A DNA stretch of 64,000 nt from Serinibacter arcticus. Lineage in GTDB: Bacteria; Actinomycetota; Actinomycetes; Actinomycetales; Beutenbergiaceae. Position numbers and translations under genes: made by a program. Each line of letters opens with the position of its first letter. Position 1 is the stretch's first letter. Shown here piece by piece: positions 34,562 to 42,781 of the stretch. The notes beneath the pieces were generated by a model. The model did not search any database, was not told where the DNA came from, and saw only the letters and a list, made by a program, of their open reading frames with translations. The stretch spans positions 682,001 through 746,000 of the forward strand of contig NZ_RHPJ01000001.1 in assembly GCF_004786095.1 (NCBI RefSeq), in the 5' to 3' direction.

Positions 34562-35334
34562 GTCGTGGGCTTCAGGACGTAGCCGGCGCCCCGCAGCGTG
34601 TGGATCATGGGTTCGCGACCGGCGTCGATCTTGCGGCGCAGGTAGGAGATGTAGAGCTCCACGATGTTGGCCTGGCCGCCGAAGTCGTACTGCCAGACGC
34701 GGTCGAGGATCTGCGCCTTGGACAGCACGCGGCGCGGGTTGCGCATGAGGTAGCGCAGGAGCTCGAACTCGGTCGCGGTGAGCTGGATCTCGACGCCGTC
34801 GCGGCGCACCTCGTGGGAGTCCTCGTCGAGCGTGAGGTCACCGACCTCGAGCACGGCGTCGGGCCGCTGCGCGAGCGCGCCGGAGCGACGCATCAGGGCG
34901 CGCAGCCGGGCGACGACCTCCTCGAGGCTGAACGGCTTGGTGACGTAGTCGTCGCCGCCGGCCGTCAGGCCGTGCACGCGGTCCTCGAGCGCGTCCCGTG
35001 CCGTGAGGAACAGGACGGGCGCCGTGTGGGTGGCGCGCAGCCGACGGAGCACCTCGAACCCGTCGATGCCCGGCATCATCACGTCGAGGACGACGACGTC
35101 GGGGTCCAGCTCCTTGGCGACCTTCAGCGCGGCGTGGCCGTCGGCAGCCGTCTCCACGCGCCAGCCCTCGTACCGCAGGACCGTCGCGAGCAGCTCGCGC
35201 AGGCTCGCCTCGTCGTCGACGACGAGCACGCGCAGGGGTCCGCCGTCGGCGCGCGTGAGGACCTCGGGCTGGCGCCCCGGGGCGCCGCCGCCGGACGTGG
35301 CGGAGGAACGCGGCGGGGTCGGGTTGCTGCTCAT
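34558..35334 (-). CDS. OmpR-family response regulator
   Basis: Response regulator of 258 aa. A disordered 30-residue N-terminus leads into the receiver domain (VVDDEAS, Asp in VVLDVMMPGIDG, LFLTARD, YVTKPFS). The winged helix follows, with RVLSKAQILDRVWQYDF and IVELYISYLRRKIDAGREP. The DNA-binding end closely resembles mycobacterial TrcR/TcrX. It is paired with the overlapping sensor kinase gene. A CATGAT -10-like box lies 6 nt before the ATG, within a bidirectional region shared with the DUF805 gene. Confidence 0.92.
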   Translation of the reverse strand: MSSNPTPPRSSATSGGGAPGRQPEVLTRADGGPLRVLVVDDEASLRELLATVLRYEGWRVETAADGHAALKVAKELDPDVVVLDVMMPGIDGFEVLRRLRATHTAPVLFLTARDALEDRVHGLTAGGDDYVTKPFSLEEVVARLRALMRRSGALAQRPDAVLEVGDLTLDEDSHEVRRDGVEIQLTATEFELLRYLMRNPRRVLSKAQILDRVWQYDFGGQANIVELYISYLRRKIDAGREPMIHTLRGAGYVLKPTT

Positions 35335-35431
35335 GCGCACATCATGCTCCTGCCCGGGCCACAGGAGCCCTGCGTGGGCTGTGCAGACCCTGTGCGTCCA
35401 CGCGTGGGCCGGATCCGCCATGATGTCGGCC

Positions 35432-36112
35432 ATGAGCGACTCCCTGCCCCCGGCCGCCTTCCCCCCGCCGCCGACGGGGTACGCCTCTCCCGCAGCAGCC
35501 GCTCGGCCCGGGTCCCCCGTGCCGCTGGACCAGCCGCTCTACGGGGCGACGTTCCGACAGGCGGTGGGCCGGTACTTCAGGAAGTACGCCGACTTCTCCG
35601 GCAGGGCGAGCGCCTCGGAGTACTGGTGGTCGGTGCTGATGTGCGCGCTCGTGGTCGCCGTCCTGTACGTGCTCCTGATCGTCACGCTCGCCACGAGCCG
35701 GACGGACCCGAGGACGGGTGATCCCGAGTTCACGCCGCTGCTCGGCGTCGTGGTGGCGCTGTACGCGGTCTACGCCCTGGGTCAGGTGCTGCCGAGTCTC
35801 GCGGTCATCGTCCGGCGCCTGCACGACACCGGACGCTCCGGCTGGTGGTACTTCATCTCCTTCGCACCGTTCGGCAGCATCGCCCTTCTCGTCCTCCTGT
35901 GCCTGAGCAGCACGCCCCAGGGCTTCGCGTTCGACCGTCGCCGCGGCACGCCGTCGATGGTGGTGAACCCGCAGCTCCGCCTGCAGCAGCCGGGGTACGG
36001 GCAGCCGTACGGCCCTCCCCTCGGGCAGCCGGGGTACGGGCAGCCGGGGTACGGGCAGCCGTACGGGCCACCGTCCGACGCCCCGATCTGGCCGCAGGAC
36101 GGGCCGCGCTGA
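35432..36112 (+). CDS. DUF805 membrane protein
   Basis: Membrane protein of 226 aa. The Pro-rich N-terminus is followed by the DUF805 core: YADFSGRASASEYWW, three helices (VLMCALVVAVLYVLLIV; PLLGVVVALYAVYALGQ; FGSIALLVLLCLS) and the signature RRLHDTGRSGWWYF. The C-terminal tail of about 55 residues is built from Gly-Tyr-Gly-Gln-Pro repeats encoded by a 15-bp tandem repeat. ATG 35432 lies 7 nt after a CATGAT -10-like box; in-frame ATGs at 35420 and 35423 overlap that box. Function unknown. Confidence 0.82.
   Translation: MSDSLPPAAFPPPPTGYASPAAAARPGSPVPLDQPLYGATFRQAVGRYFRKYADFSGRASASEYWWSVLMCALVVAVLYVLLIVTLATSRTDPRTGDPEFTPLLGVVVALYAVYALGQVLPSLAVIVRRLHDTGRSGWWYFISFAPFGSIALLVLLCLSSTPQGFAFDRRRGTPSMVVNPQLRLQQPGYGQPYGPPLGQPGYGQPGYGQPYGPPSDAPIWPQDGPR
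35987..36072 (+). repeat. 15-bp tandem repeat in the DUF805 gene
   Basis: Units of CAGCCGGGGTACGGG and close variants encode Q-P-G-Y-G. The repeat is likely to vary in copy number between strains. Confidence 0.7.
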
Positions 36113-36151
36113 CCCGCACCCGACCGCGCTGACTCGACGAGCCGGCCGCCC

Positions 36152-37816
36152 TCAGTCGGGCGTCGACCCCGCGCCCGCGACGGGACCGGAGGTGTGCATC
36201 CATCGCTCCGGCCCGGCGGCGCGTCGGGCGCTGCGCGCCCGGTCGGCCTGCTCGACCAGGAGGTGCGCGGCGACGTCGATGTCGAGGTGCGGGAGCTTCG
36301 GCTCGATCGAGCCGGAGCTGTGCGGCGTGAAGGACGCCAGCCGGAGCCGCCGCTCGAGCGGTCCCTGCGAGATGCCGAGCGACTGCGTCCGCTCGTGCGG
36401 CACGACGGAGAGCTCGCGGAAGATGCGGCCCTTCCGCAGCGCGATCACGTGGTCCAGGACGCGGAAGGCGTTGCGCCGATAGGCGAGCGGGTCGAGCCAG
36501 CGCGCACGACGCGGCGACGGGACCCAGCCCTCGCCGTCGTCCATCCCGGCCAGACCCGCCTCGATGGCGGGCAGCTCGTGCTCCTCGAGCTGCGGGACGG
36601 CGAGCCGCAGCATCGCCACGACCTCGTCCCGCGAGCCGACGGGGAGCAGGACGTCGGAGGTGTCGGTGCCGTCGGACGACGTGCCCTGCGACGCGAGCGT
36701 GAGGCGGACGCGCCACCAGCCGAAGATCCGCCAGATCGGGCCCTGCATCACGGTGAGCGCCTGGATGCGGCCGGGCGGGATCGTGCGCGCCTTCGTCTCC
36801 AGGAGCCCCTGGCGCACGCGGAGCCCGTCGGGCGAGGTGGCCAGGCGGAAGTTGAACTCGGTCGAGAACCGGCTCCACAGGAAGCCGACGGCGCCGAGGA
36901 GACCGAAGAGCGAGCTGAAGATCCATTCGCCGCCACCGCTCAGGGCGCCGCCGACCACGACCCCCGTGACGACGAGGACGATCGCCACCGTCGCGCCGTG
37001 AGCGACGAGAGAGGCCACGAGTCGGCCCGCAGGCAGCGCGAAGACCTGGTGCTCGGGCGCTTCGGGGGCGAGCCTTCTCGTTGCGCCGGCGCGAGGGGCT
37101 GGGGTGGCGTGGGTGGCGTGGGCGTCCGGGGCACCGTGGGAGCCGACGGCGTCCGAGCCCTCGACGAGATGGGCGAGCTCGGCGGGCGTGGTCGCGCCGT
37201 CGAGGTCGCCGTCCGCAGCCTCCTCGACATCGTCGAGGTCGATGCCGGCAGCGCGCGCGAGGATCTCGTTGCGGACGTCCGCGGCCTCGTCCATGGTCAG
37301 GTAGGCGAGCGTCATGTTGGCCTCGGCGCCGCCCGCCGACTCGACCTTGATGCCCGCGAAACCGAAGATCCGACCGAGGATCGGCTGGGTGATCTCGACG
37401 GCCTGGATCCGGGTCAGGCGCGCGACCCGCTCCTTGCGGAACAGGATGCCCGAGCGCAGCACGACGGCGTCGCCCGTGATGGCGTACGACGTGCGCCGCC
37501 AGGCGAAGTAGGAGTAGACGAGCCCGACGAGCGCTGCCAGCACGATGGTCCCGGCGAGGATCAGGACGAGCGTGAGCACCGGGATGTCGATGCGGAACAG
37601 GTCGTCGAGACCCTGGACGAGGAAGATCGCGACGAGGACCGCGGCGATCTTCCACGCGTTGAGCAACGGCGTGACGCGGTGGAGGCGGCGCCACTCGTGC
37701 TCGGCGACGGCGGGAGTGCCCGTGGGCGTCGCAGTGCCCGTGGGCGTCGCAGCGCCCGCGGGAGTGGGCGCAGGCGTGGGGTCGGGCGCGGGCGTGGGCG
37801 CGGCGTCGTCGGTCAC
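36152..37816 (-). CDS. PH domain-containing membrane protein (bPH2/YdbT type)
   Basis: Membrane protein of 554 aa. A Pro/Ala/Thr repeat N-terminus (about 40 residues) precedes paired transmembrane helices (AWKIAAVLVAIFLVQ and LILAGTIVLAALVGLVYSYFA), then a first bacterial PH domain (YAITGDAVVLRSGILFRKERVARLTRIQAVEI). More helices follow, with a second PH domain (LATSPDGLRVRQGLLETKARTIPPGRIQAL) and a third (AFRVLDHVIALRKGRIFRELSVVPHERTQSL). It overlaps the upstream PH gene by 4 nt. YdbS/YdbT pairs like this affect envelope stress or secretion in other bacteria. The role here is unknown. Confidence 0.85.
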   Translation of the reverse strand: MTDDAAPTPAPDPTPAPTPAGAATPTGTATPTGTPAVAEHEWRRLHRVTPLLNAWKIAAVLVAIFLVQGLDDLFRIDIPVLTLVLILAGTIVLAALVGLVYSYFAWRRTSYAITGDAVVLRSGILFRKERVARLTRIQAVEITQPILGRIFGFAGIKVESAGGAEANMTLAYLTMDEAADVRNEILARAAGIDLDDVEEAADGDLDGATTPAELAHLVEGSDAVGSHGAPDAHATHATPAPRAGATRRLAPEAPEHQVFALPAGRLVASLVAHGATVAIVLVVTGVVVGGALSGGGEWIFSSLFGLLGAVGFLWSRFSTEFNFRLATSPDGLRVRQGLLETKARTIPPGRIQALTVMQGPIWRIFGWWRVRLTLASQGTSSDGTDTSDVLLPVGSRDEVVAMLRLAVPQLEEHELPAIEAGLAGMDDGEGWVPSPRRARWLDPLAYRRNAFRVLDHVIALRKGRIFRELSVVPHERTQSLGISQGPLERRLRLASFTPHSSGSIEPKLPHLDIDVAAHLLVEQADRARSARRAAGPERWMHTSGPVAGAGSTPD

Positions 37817-38307
37817 AGTCCGGCCAGCCGCGACTCGCCCAGGCTCGTGAGCCGGTCCTTGACGCGGGCGGCCTCGGCGCTGGGCAGGCCGGGGATGGTG
37901 GCGTCAGTGCTGGCCGAGGCCGTGTGGAGCTTGACCTCGGCGATGCCGAACGAGCGCGCGAGCGGGCCGGAGGAGACGTCCGTGAACTGCATGCGGCCGT
38001 ACGGCACGACGACGAGTGATCGGAACATCACGCCCTTGCGGACCAGCAGGTCCTCCTCACGCTCCGCGTAGCCGACGGCGCGGACCTGCCTCGGGATGAG
38101 CCAGATCGCCCAGGCGAGCAGCAGCACGACGACGATCGCGGCCGACCAGACCCATCCGCCGAAGATCACGCCCAGCGCGACGCCTGCCACCAGCGGGATG
38201 CCCAACCAGATCGTCGTGACGATGAGGCGGGCCTTGATGAGCTGGTCGGACACGCGGGACCAGGTCACGCCGTCGGGCTCGAACGGATCCTGCTGCGGGA
38301 GGCTCAT
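37813..38307 (-). CDS. PH domain-containing membrane protein (YdbS type)
   Basis: Small partner of the downstream PH protein, 164 aa. Two transmembrane helices (IVTTIWLGIPLVAGVALGVIF and AAIVVVLLLAWAIWLIP) are followed by one bacterial PH domain (YAEREEDLLVRKGVMFRSLVVVPYGRMQFTDV is the conserved stretch, split here in description: the core is LLVRKGVMFRS then VVPYGRMQF). The 4-nt overlap with the 554-aa gene indicates a YdbS-YdbT-like two-gene unit. The ATG at 38307 is preferred to one 9 nt upstream. Confidence 0.83.
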   Translation of the reverse strand: MSLPQQDPFEPDGVTWSRVSDQLIKARLIVTTIWLGIPLVAGVALGVIFGGWVWSAAIVVVLLLAWAIWLIPRQVRAVGYAEREEDLLVRKGVMFRSLVVVPYGRMQFTDVSSGPLARSFGIAEVKLHTASASTDATIPGLPSAEAARVKDRLTSLGESRLAGL

Positions 38308-38408
38308 GGCGCCCATCGTGCCAGGTGCGGGGTGGGCGGTGTGGGTGGTTCCGGTCCCCAGGTGTCGCCTTCCCTGCCCGAACGAGCACCCGAACGGTCA
38401 ACCGGCGA

Positions 38409-40292
38409 TCAGACCGCCGGTGGGCACCCGGCCGTGGCGGCGTGGGCCCAGAGATCGTCGACGCGGGGATCGTCGGCCTCGGCGTCCTCGAGCTCGCGGA
38501 CCCGACGATCGACCTCGGCGTCGCTCGGTCGGGGCACCGCACGCGTCCTTCCCCAGGGCGCCGGGCGAGGTTTCGCGGGGTCCGTGGAGTCGCCACGACC
38601 GAGGGTGCCGTCGCTCGAGCGCCACACGATCTGACCCAGCGCGGTGCGCCACCGAATCGTGCCGCCGGGCAGGACGGTGAGGTCGTGACCGGCGTGGGTC
38701 TTCATCAGGTGGTGGCGACGGCACAACGCGTGCAGGTTCGCCGCCGAGGTCGACCCCAGGGGCCAGGGCACGTGGTGGTCCAGATCGCACAGCGCCGCCG
38801 GCACGAGGCAGCCCGGGACCACGCACGTCACATCACGCACCCGGACATGGCGATCCAGCTCGGCCGACGGTCGGTACGACGACGTCGGTGGCGGCGGATC
38901 GGCATCCCGGAAGACGGGCTCGACCACCTTCACCCACGACGCCGCGCCAACCAGGGCGCGCACCACCCCCGGCGCGATCGCCCCGTACCCCACCAGCTCC
39001 GGTGCATCGATCCCGGGCCGGAACGTCGGCGGGCCGACCCAGTCCACGTACGGGTCCGGGCCCGGATCCAACGCCTGACGCGCAGCGCCGGTGGTCGATG
39101 CACCGCGGTCCGCCGCGCCGAGGTCCCTCGCGTCCTCGGGGTCGGGCTCCCAGTCGTAGAGGTCGTGCGAGGCGGCGTCGGCCAGCGTGGCCGTCCCCGC
39201 GCGCCCGCGCTGGACCGCGGCGGTCGCGATCACGGTCAGACCGGTGCTGCGACCGGAGAGCACCACCGGCACCGCCTCACCGCGCCGACCGCGTGCATCC
39301 GCCGGCGGAAGCAGCGGCAGGCACCCCTCCGAGAGGGCACGAACGCCCATCGAGACCAGGGCGTCGGCACGCAGCTGCTCCAACGTGCGGCCTGCACCCA
39401 CGTCACCGGCGTCAGCACCTGCGCCGGCACCGGTGTGGCCCTTGCTCGTCGCACTGGTGGCTCGAGCAGCACGGGCCGCAGCCTCGCAGGCCTGCTCCAG
39501 GGCCACCGCGTCCGGCGCGGCGAGCACGGCCGAGAACGACGCCATGCCGTCCGGGCGCATCCGCACCCTGTTCACCCGACGCAGCCGCACCGCCCGCTGA
39601 TGACGCGTCATCGCACCATCAGGATCGGCCTGCACGATCACCGCCTGCACCCGACGACGCAAACCCGCGTGGTCCAGGCTCCCCGCCACCGGCAGCACCT
39701 GCTCGCACACCGCCACCGCCACGTGCGGCTCCTGCTCCCCCAGCGCCTCCACCAGGATCGACGCCTTCCCGGCATCGATCCGCCCCACCCCCAGCTCCTG
39801 CGCCACCGGCCAGAGAACGTCGCCCAGCACCTGGCCCTCGTCGATCAGCTGCTGACCCCGACGACGCGAGACTCCCAACCGCAGGCCGACCTCGTCCGCC
39901 GCCGTCTCGCACCGCGCCCCGCTCGCCGAACGCCACATCGGCGACATCGACGGCCGACGCGCGAGCACAGCCGCCCACTCCCGCACCTGCAGCTCAGCCG
40001 CTGCCACCTGACGCGACCACGCCGCCACCACCTCCAGCACCTCACCGTCCGACAGCCCTTCGCCCTCCTGACAGACCAGGTCGGACAGGCGCTCCAACGC
40101 CGCGTGCTGACGGGAGTCGACCGGGGCGTCCGGGGCGAACTCCGCCCCCAACGATGTGCGAGACACCGCAGCCGCGCCCTCCCGGAGCAGGAACACCGGA
40201 CCCCCACCGTCCCCCGGGTCGGTCCCCCACGGCGCAGCCAGCGCTTCGGGGCGCATCCCCGCACCCGCCGCTCCACTGGTCGCATCGAACAT
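38409..40292 (-). CDS. DUF222/HNH endonuclease signature protein
   Basis: Protein of 627 aa. The N-terminal 400 residues form the helical DUF222 (13E12-repeat-type) domain found in multi-copy actinobacterial proteins. An HNH nuclease motif lies near residue 535: the first half is CVVPGCLVPAALCDLDHHVPW (zinc-knuckle Cys and the DH pair), followed by NLHALCRRHH. Such proteins are widespread in actinobacterial genomes and have no settled function. Phage-related or selfish origins are often proposed. The ATG at 40292 lies 7 nt after a consensus TAAAAT box. No flanking direct repeats were seen. Confidence 0.88.
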   Translation of the reverse strand: MFDATSGAAGAGMRPEALAAPWGTDPGDGGGPVFLLREGAAAVSRTSLGAEFAPDAPVDSRQHAALERLSDLVCQEGEGLSDGEVLEVVAAWSRQVAAAELQVREWAAVLARRPSMSPMWRSASGARCETAADEVGLRLGVSRRRGQQLIDEGQVLGDVLWPVAQELGVGRIDAGKASILVEALGEQEPHVAVAVCEQVLPVAGSLDHAGLRRRVQAVIVQADPDGAMTRHQRAVRLRRVNRVRMRPDGMASFSAVLAAPDAVALEQACEAAARAARATSATSKGHTGAGAGADAGDVGAGRTLEQLRADALVSMGVRALSEGCLPLLPPADARGRRGEAVPVVLSGRSTGLTVIATAAVQRGRAGTATLADAASHDLYDWEPDPEDARDLGAADRGASTTGAARQALDPGPDPYVDWVGPPTFRPGIDAPELVGYGAIAPGVVRALVGAASWVKVVEPVFRDADPPPPTSSYRPSAELDRHVRVRDVTCVVPGCLVPAALCDLDHHVPWPLGSTSAANLHALCRRHHLMKTHAGHDLTVLPGGTIRWRTALGQIVWRSSDGTLGRGDSTDPAKPRPAPWGRTRAVPRPSDAEVDRRVRELEDAEADDPRVDDLWAHAATAGCPPAV

Positions 40293-40299
40293 GTGTACG

Positions 40300-40305
40300 A
40301 TTTTA
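40300..40305 (-). promoter_or_regulatory. HNH gene -10 box, leaderless
   Basis: TAAAAT, one base from the TATAAT consensus and the best -10 box in the window, 7 nt before the ATG. Confidence 0.6.
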
Positions 40306-40597
40306 CCCACCACGGAGGTATGGCACAAGGGCTTCTCTGGATTGTGGACACACGTCCAGCGCGACATGCAGGCCAGGCTGCCGAGGGTGGCAGTCACCGC
40401 TGCGGTAGGCGGTGAGCGCCGGGCCGCACGCGCGCGGGCGGGCGGGGCCGCAGCAGTCCGCGGGCGCGCAGGAAGCGGCGGCCCGAAGCAAACGGTGACG
40501 CGCCGGGCGCGAGCACGTGGACGACTGTGGGCAGTCGCTACGGGCCGTGCGGGGCTACAGGCAGCGACCGGACCCCCAGAAGGGTCGAGGTCCGGGA

Positions 40598-40632
40598 CCC
40601 GTCACCGGTCACCCGTCACCCGTCACCCGCGA
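40598..40632. repeat. Heptanucleotide tandem repeat
   Basis: Five 7-bp units: CCCGTCA, CCGGTCA, CCCGTCA, CCCGTCA, CCCGCGA. It lies 19 nt beyond the DUF3180 stop. Confidence 0.7.
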
Positions 40633-40650
40633 GCCAGAGACTCGCGAGAC

Positions 40651-41118
40651 TCAGCCGGCAGGCGTGCCGGGGGGCTTTCCGCGGTCGTCGTCCTCCGGGA
40701 CGCGGCACCAGTGCTGGACCACCAGCCCGACCACGACGCACGCGAGCGCGGTGGCGGCGGTTCCGCCGCCGATGAGGGCATCGGCGCGGGCGGCAGGAGC
40801 GCCGAGGCGGCCGATGACGGCCATGGTCTGCCCCAGGCCGACACCGAGCGAGAGCGCCCCGACGTAGGACGCCGACATCGCCAGCGCGGCCACCCGGGAT
40901 GCCGCGACGGCGTCCATCGACGTCCGCCCGGCCACGAACGACCTGACCCGCCACCCCAGAGCCAGGACGACGATGGCGAACGCCGCCAGGAGCACGATCG
41001 CGACCGGCGCGGCGGGGACGATGTGCCCGGACCGTTCGAGAAGGCGCAGGACGAGCAGCGTCAGGGTGAGGCCGATGACGGCGAGGACGACGAGCGTCGA
41101 CGCGCGCGTGCGTTCCAT
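40651..41118 (-). CDS. DUF3180 membrane protein
   Basis: Membrane protein of 155 aa with four hydrophobic segments: TLVVLAVIGLTLTLLVLRLL, APVAIVLLAAFAIVVLALGW, a third around AALAMSASYVGALSLGVGLG and a last around ATALACVVVGLVV. The conserved loop between helices 2 and 3 is basic (RSFVAGRTSMDAVAASR). It closes the folate-region operon in most actinobacteria (after folB-folK), and it keeps that place here, 25 nt after the FolB/FolK-like gene. GGGGGAGG precedes the ATG. Function unknown. Confidence 0.85.
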   Translation of the reverse strand: MERTRASTLVVLAVIGLTLTLLVLRLLERSGHIVPAAPVAIVLLAAFAIVVLALGWRVRSFVAGRTSMDAVAASRVAALAMSASYVGALSLGVGLGQTMAVIGRLGAPAARADALIGGGTAATALACVVVGLVVQHWCRVPEDDDRGKPPGTPAG

Positions 41119-41143
41119 CAGGCCTCCCCCGCCGACCGGCGGA

Positions 41144-42718
41144 TCACTCGAGCCAGTCGAGCGCGAGCCAGCGCACCGACTCGCGGTCGGGAGCCGTCTC
41201 GGCCAGGACGACGACGGGGCCGCCGCCCAGGCCCGGCAGGATCGCCTGCGGGTCGAGGTGGGCCCAGGGCACCAGCACGGTCGCGCTGGCGGCGACACCG
41301 GGCAGCGGGAGCTCGACGTCGTCGTGCAGACCGACCAGGTCCCCCACCACGAGGATCTCGGCCTCGACTGAGGGACGCGACGCGCTCACCGCCGTCAGCG
41401 CGGAGGCGAGGTCGCCGGGACCCAGGGTCGTGCGGACGGCGACGACGGCGGTGTGCAGGTCGCCACCACCCGTCGTGGTCCGGGCGAGCGGCGAGACGCC
41501 GGTGACGTCGAGGCCCGCAGCGGTGCCGATGGCTCGCACGGCGCCCGCGAGCTCGTTCTGAGCGGAGGCACCACGACCCGACAGCACCACGAGCGCCGGC
41601 ATCGGCGCATCGACGCTCGGGCGGCGCGGCTGCATCGCGGTGGGAGGCAGGGTCGCGACGGCGGTCTCGTCCCCCGGCCCGTCGGTGCTCGGCGTCGCGT
41701 CGGGCAGGTCGGTGGGGGGTACTGCCTCGCCCTCGGCGGCGGCGAGGACCGGCTCGACGTCGTCGGGCTCCACGTACCCAGGCTCGACCCCCTTAGGGGC
41801 GATGTCCTCGGCCTCGGCCTCGGCCTCGACCTCGGCCTCGACGTCGGGCTCGATGACGGGAGGGGCCTGGAAGACGTGATCCGCGTGCGGTGCGGGCGCG
41901 AGTCCGGCCGCGGCCGCTGCGGCGCGCACGTCCTCGTCGCCGTCGGCGGCGGTCTCGTCTGCAGTCTCGTCGGTCAGAGTCTCGGAGGGCTCCGAGACCC
42001 GGTCGTCCAGGCCGTCGGCAACGGCGGGGTGTGCCGTGCGCACCGTGGTGGCGCTCGGATCCGGCTCGAGGTCCCGCACAGGGGTCGCGGCACTGCCCGC
42101 CGCAGCACTGCCCGCCGCGGCACCGCCGGCCACTCGCGGCACCCCGGCAGCCAGCGCGCCACCCGTGATGCCCGCGAGGGTGACCGATGCGGGCGGGGCG
42201 ACGGCGCCACGGCCGCTCAGGACGTCGTCGAACGGCCCGCCGGCGCGAGTCGCGTGCCGGGCGGTGTGGTCACCGTCGTCGGCGCCGGCGCCGGCGTCGC
42301 CCGCGTCCGTCGAGAGCGAGGCCTCCGCGAACACGGCGGCATCCGCCGGCGCACCAGCACCAGCACCAGCACCAGCACCAGCAGACCTCGCGGCCACCCG
42401 CGGCCGGACGATCGACAGCTCGACGTCGAGGACGGGCACCCCGAGCCCCACCTCGGGCCGGTGCAGGGTGACCTCGACGGACACGACGTCGACGGCGTCG
42501 CGCACCGCCTGCGCCACGCCCTCGGCGCGCGGCAGGAGGGTGGTGTGCGGCCGGGCGAGCGCCTCGGCGGCGGCCCTGGCGGCCGTGGCGAGATCGATCT
42601 CGCGGTCGGCGTGCAGGACGAGGTCCGCGAGGAAGGGCTCGTGGCTCTGGGGCTGGCCGTCGCTGGCGGCGACGGCGCCGCGCCCGGCGAGTCCGACGAT
42701 CCGGTAGGTGTCAGTCAC
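41144..42718 (-). CDS. FolB-like/FolK-like fusion protein with degenerate active sites
   Basis: Protein of 524 aa in the position of folB-folK. Residues 1-105 align in layout with dihydroneopterin aldolase (FolB): YRIVGLAGRG at the start, SVEVTLHRPE where the family has VAVHKP, and a final beta strand. The catalytic Lys of HKP is Arg, and the Glu of the family LIET motif is absent. Residues about 106-372 are a low-complexity Ala/Glu/Pro/Asp linker. Residues 373-524 resemble HPPK (FolK): ALVVLSGRGAS for the GSN loop and SVEAEILVVGD where the family has its metal-binding DLD. The RWGPR motif is missing. Both catalytic activities are therefore doubtful. A TAGGGT box lies 6 nt before the GTG. Confidence 0.7.
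   Translation of the reverse strand: MTDTYRIVGLAGRGAVAASDGQPQSHEPFLADLVLHADREIDLATAARAAAEALARPHTTLLPRAEGVAQAVRDAVDVVSVEVTLHRPEVGLGVPVLDVELSIVRPRVAARSAGAGAGAGAGAPADAAVFAEASLSTDAGDAGAGADDGDHTARHATRAGGPFDDVLSGRGAVAPPASVTLAGITGGALAAGVPRVAGGAAAGSAAAGSAATPVRDLEPDPSATTVRTAHPAVADGLDDRVSEPSETLTDETADETAADGDEDVRAAAAAAGLAPAPHADHVFQAPPVIEPDVEAEVEAEAEAEDIAPKGVEPGYVEPDDVEPVLAAAEGEAVPPTDLPDATPSTDGPGDETAVATLPPTAMQPRRPSVDAPMPALVVLSGRGASAQNELAGAVRAIGTAAGLDVTGVSPLARTTTGGGDLHTAVVAVRTTLGPGDLASALTAVSASRPSVEAEILVVGDLVGLHDDVELPLPGVAASATVLVPWAHLDPQAILPGLGGGPVVVLAETAPDRESVRWLALDWLE
42351..42380. repeat. Hexanucleotide repeat in the FolB/FolK-like gene
   Basis: Five perfect copies of GCACCA, encoding alternating Gly-Ala on the minus strand at the start of the linker. 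Confidence 0.8.
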
Positions 42719-42724
42719 GACCCC

Positions 42725-42730
42725 ACCCTA
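42725..42730 (-). promoter_or_regulatory. FolB/FolK-like gene -10 box, leaderless
   Basis: TAGGGT, 6 nt before the GTG at 42718. Confidence 0.5.
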
Positions 42731-42781
42731 GCCACGCCGTCGGCCGGTGACCCAGCACGCGCGAGCACCGACCCACGATCC

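Larger units (their letters stand above)
40293..40650. other. 358-bp gap between the HNH gene and the DUF3180 gene
   Basis: It holds the HNH promoter, a weak hairpin (CCGGACC at 40568-40574 with GGTCCGG at 40589-40595) that could end DUF3180 transcription, and a 7-bp tandem repeat. No convincing gene was found in either strand. Confidence 0.5.

Noticed and set aside
38409-40292. The DUF222-HNH gene as a homing endonuclease or IS element
   Set aside because: No flanking target duplications, terminal repeats, intein or intron signatures were seen.
42351-42380. GCACCA repeats as a CRISPR-like array
   Set aside because: The units are 6 bp without spacers and encode Gly-Ala in a linker.
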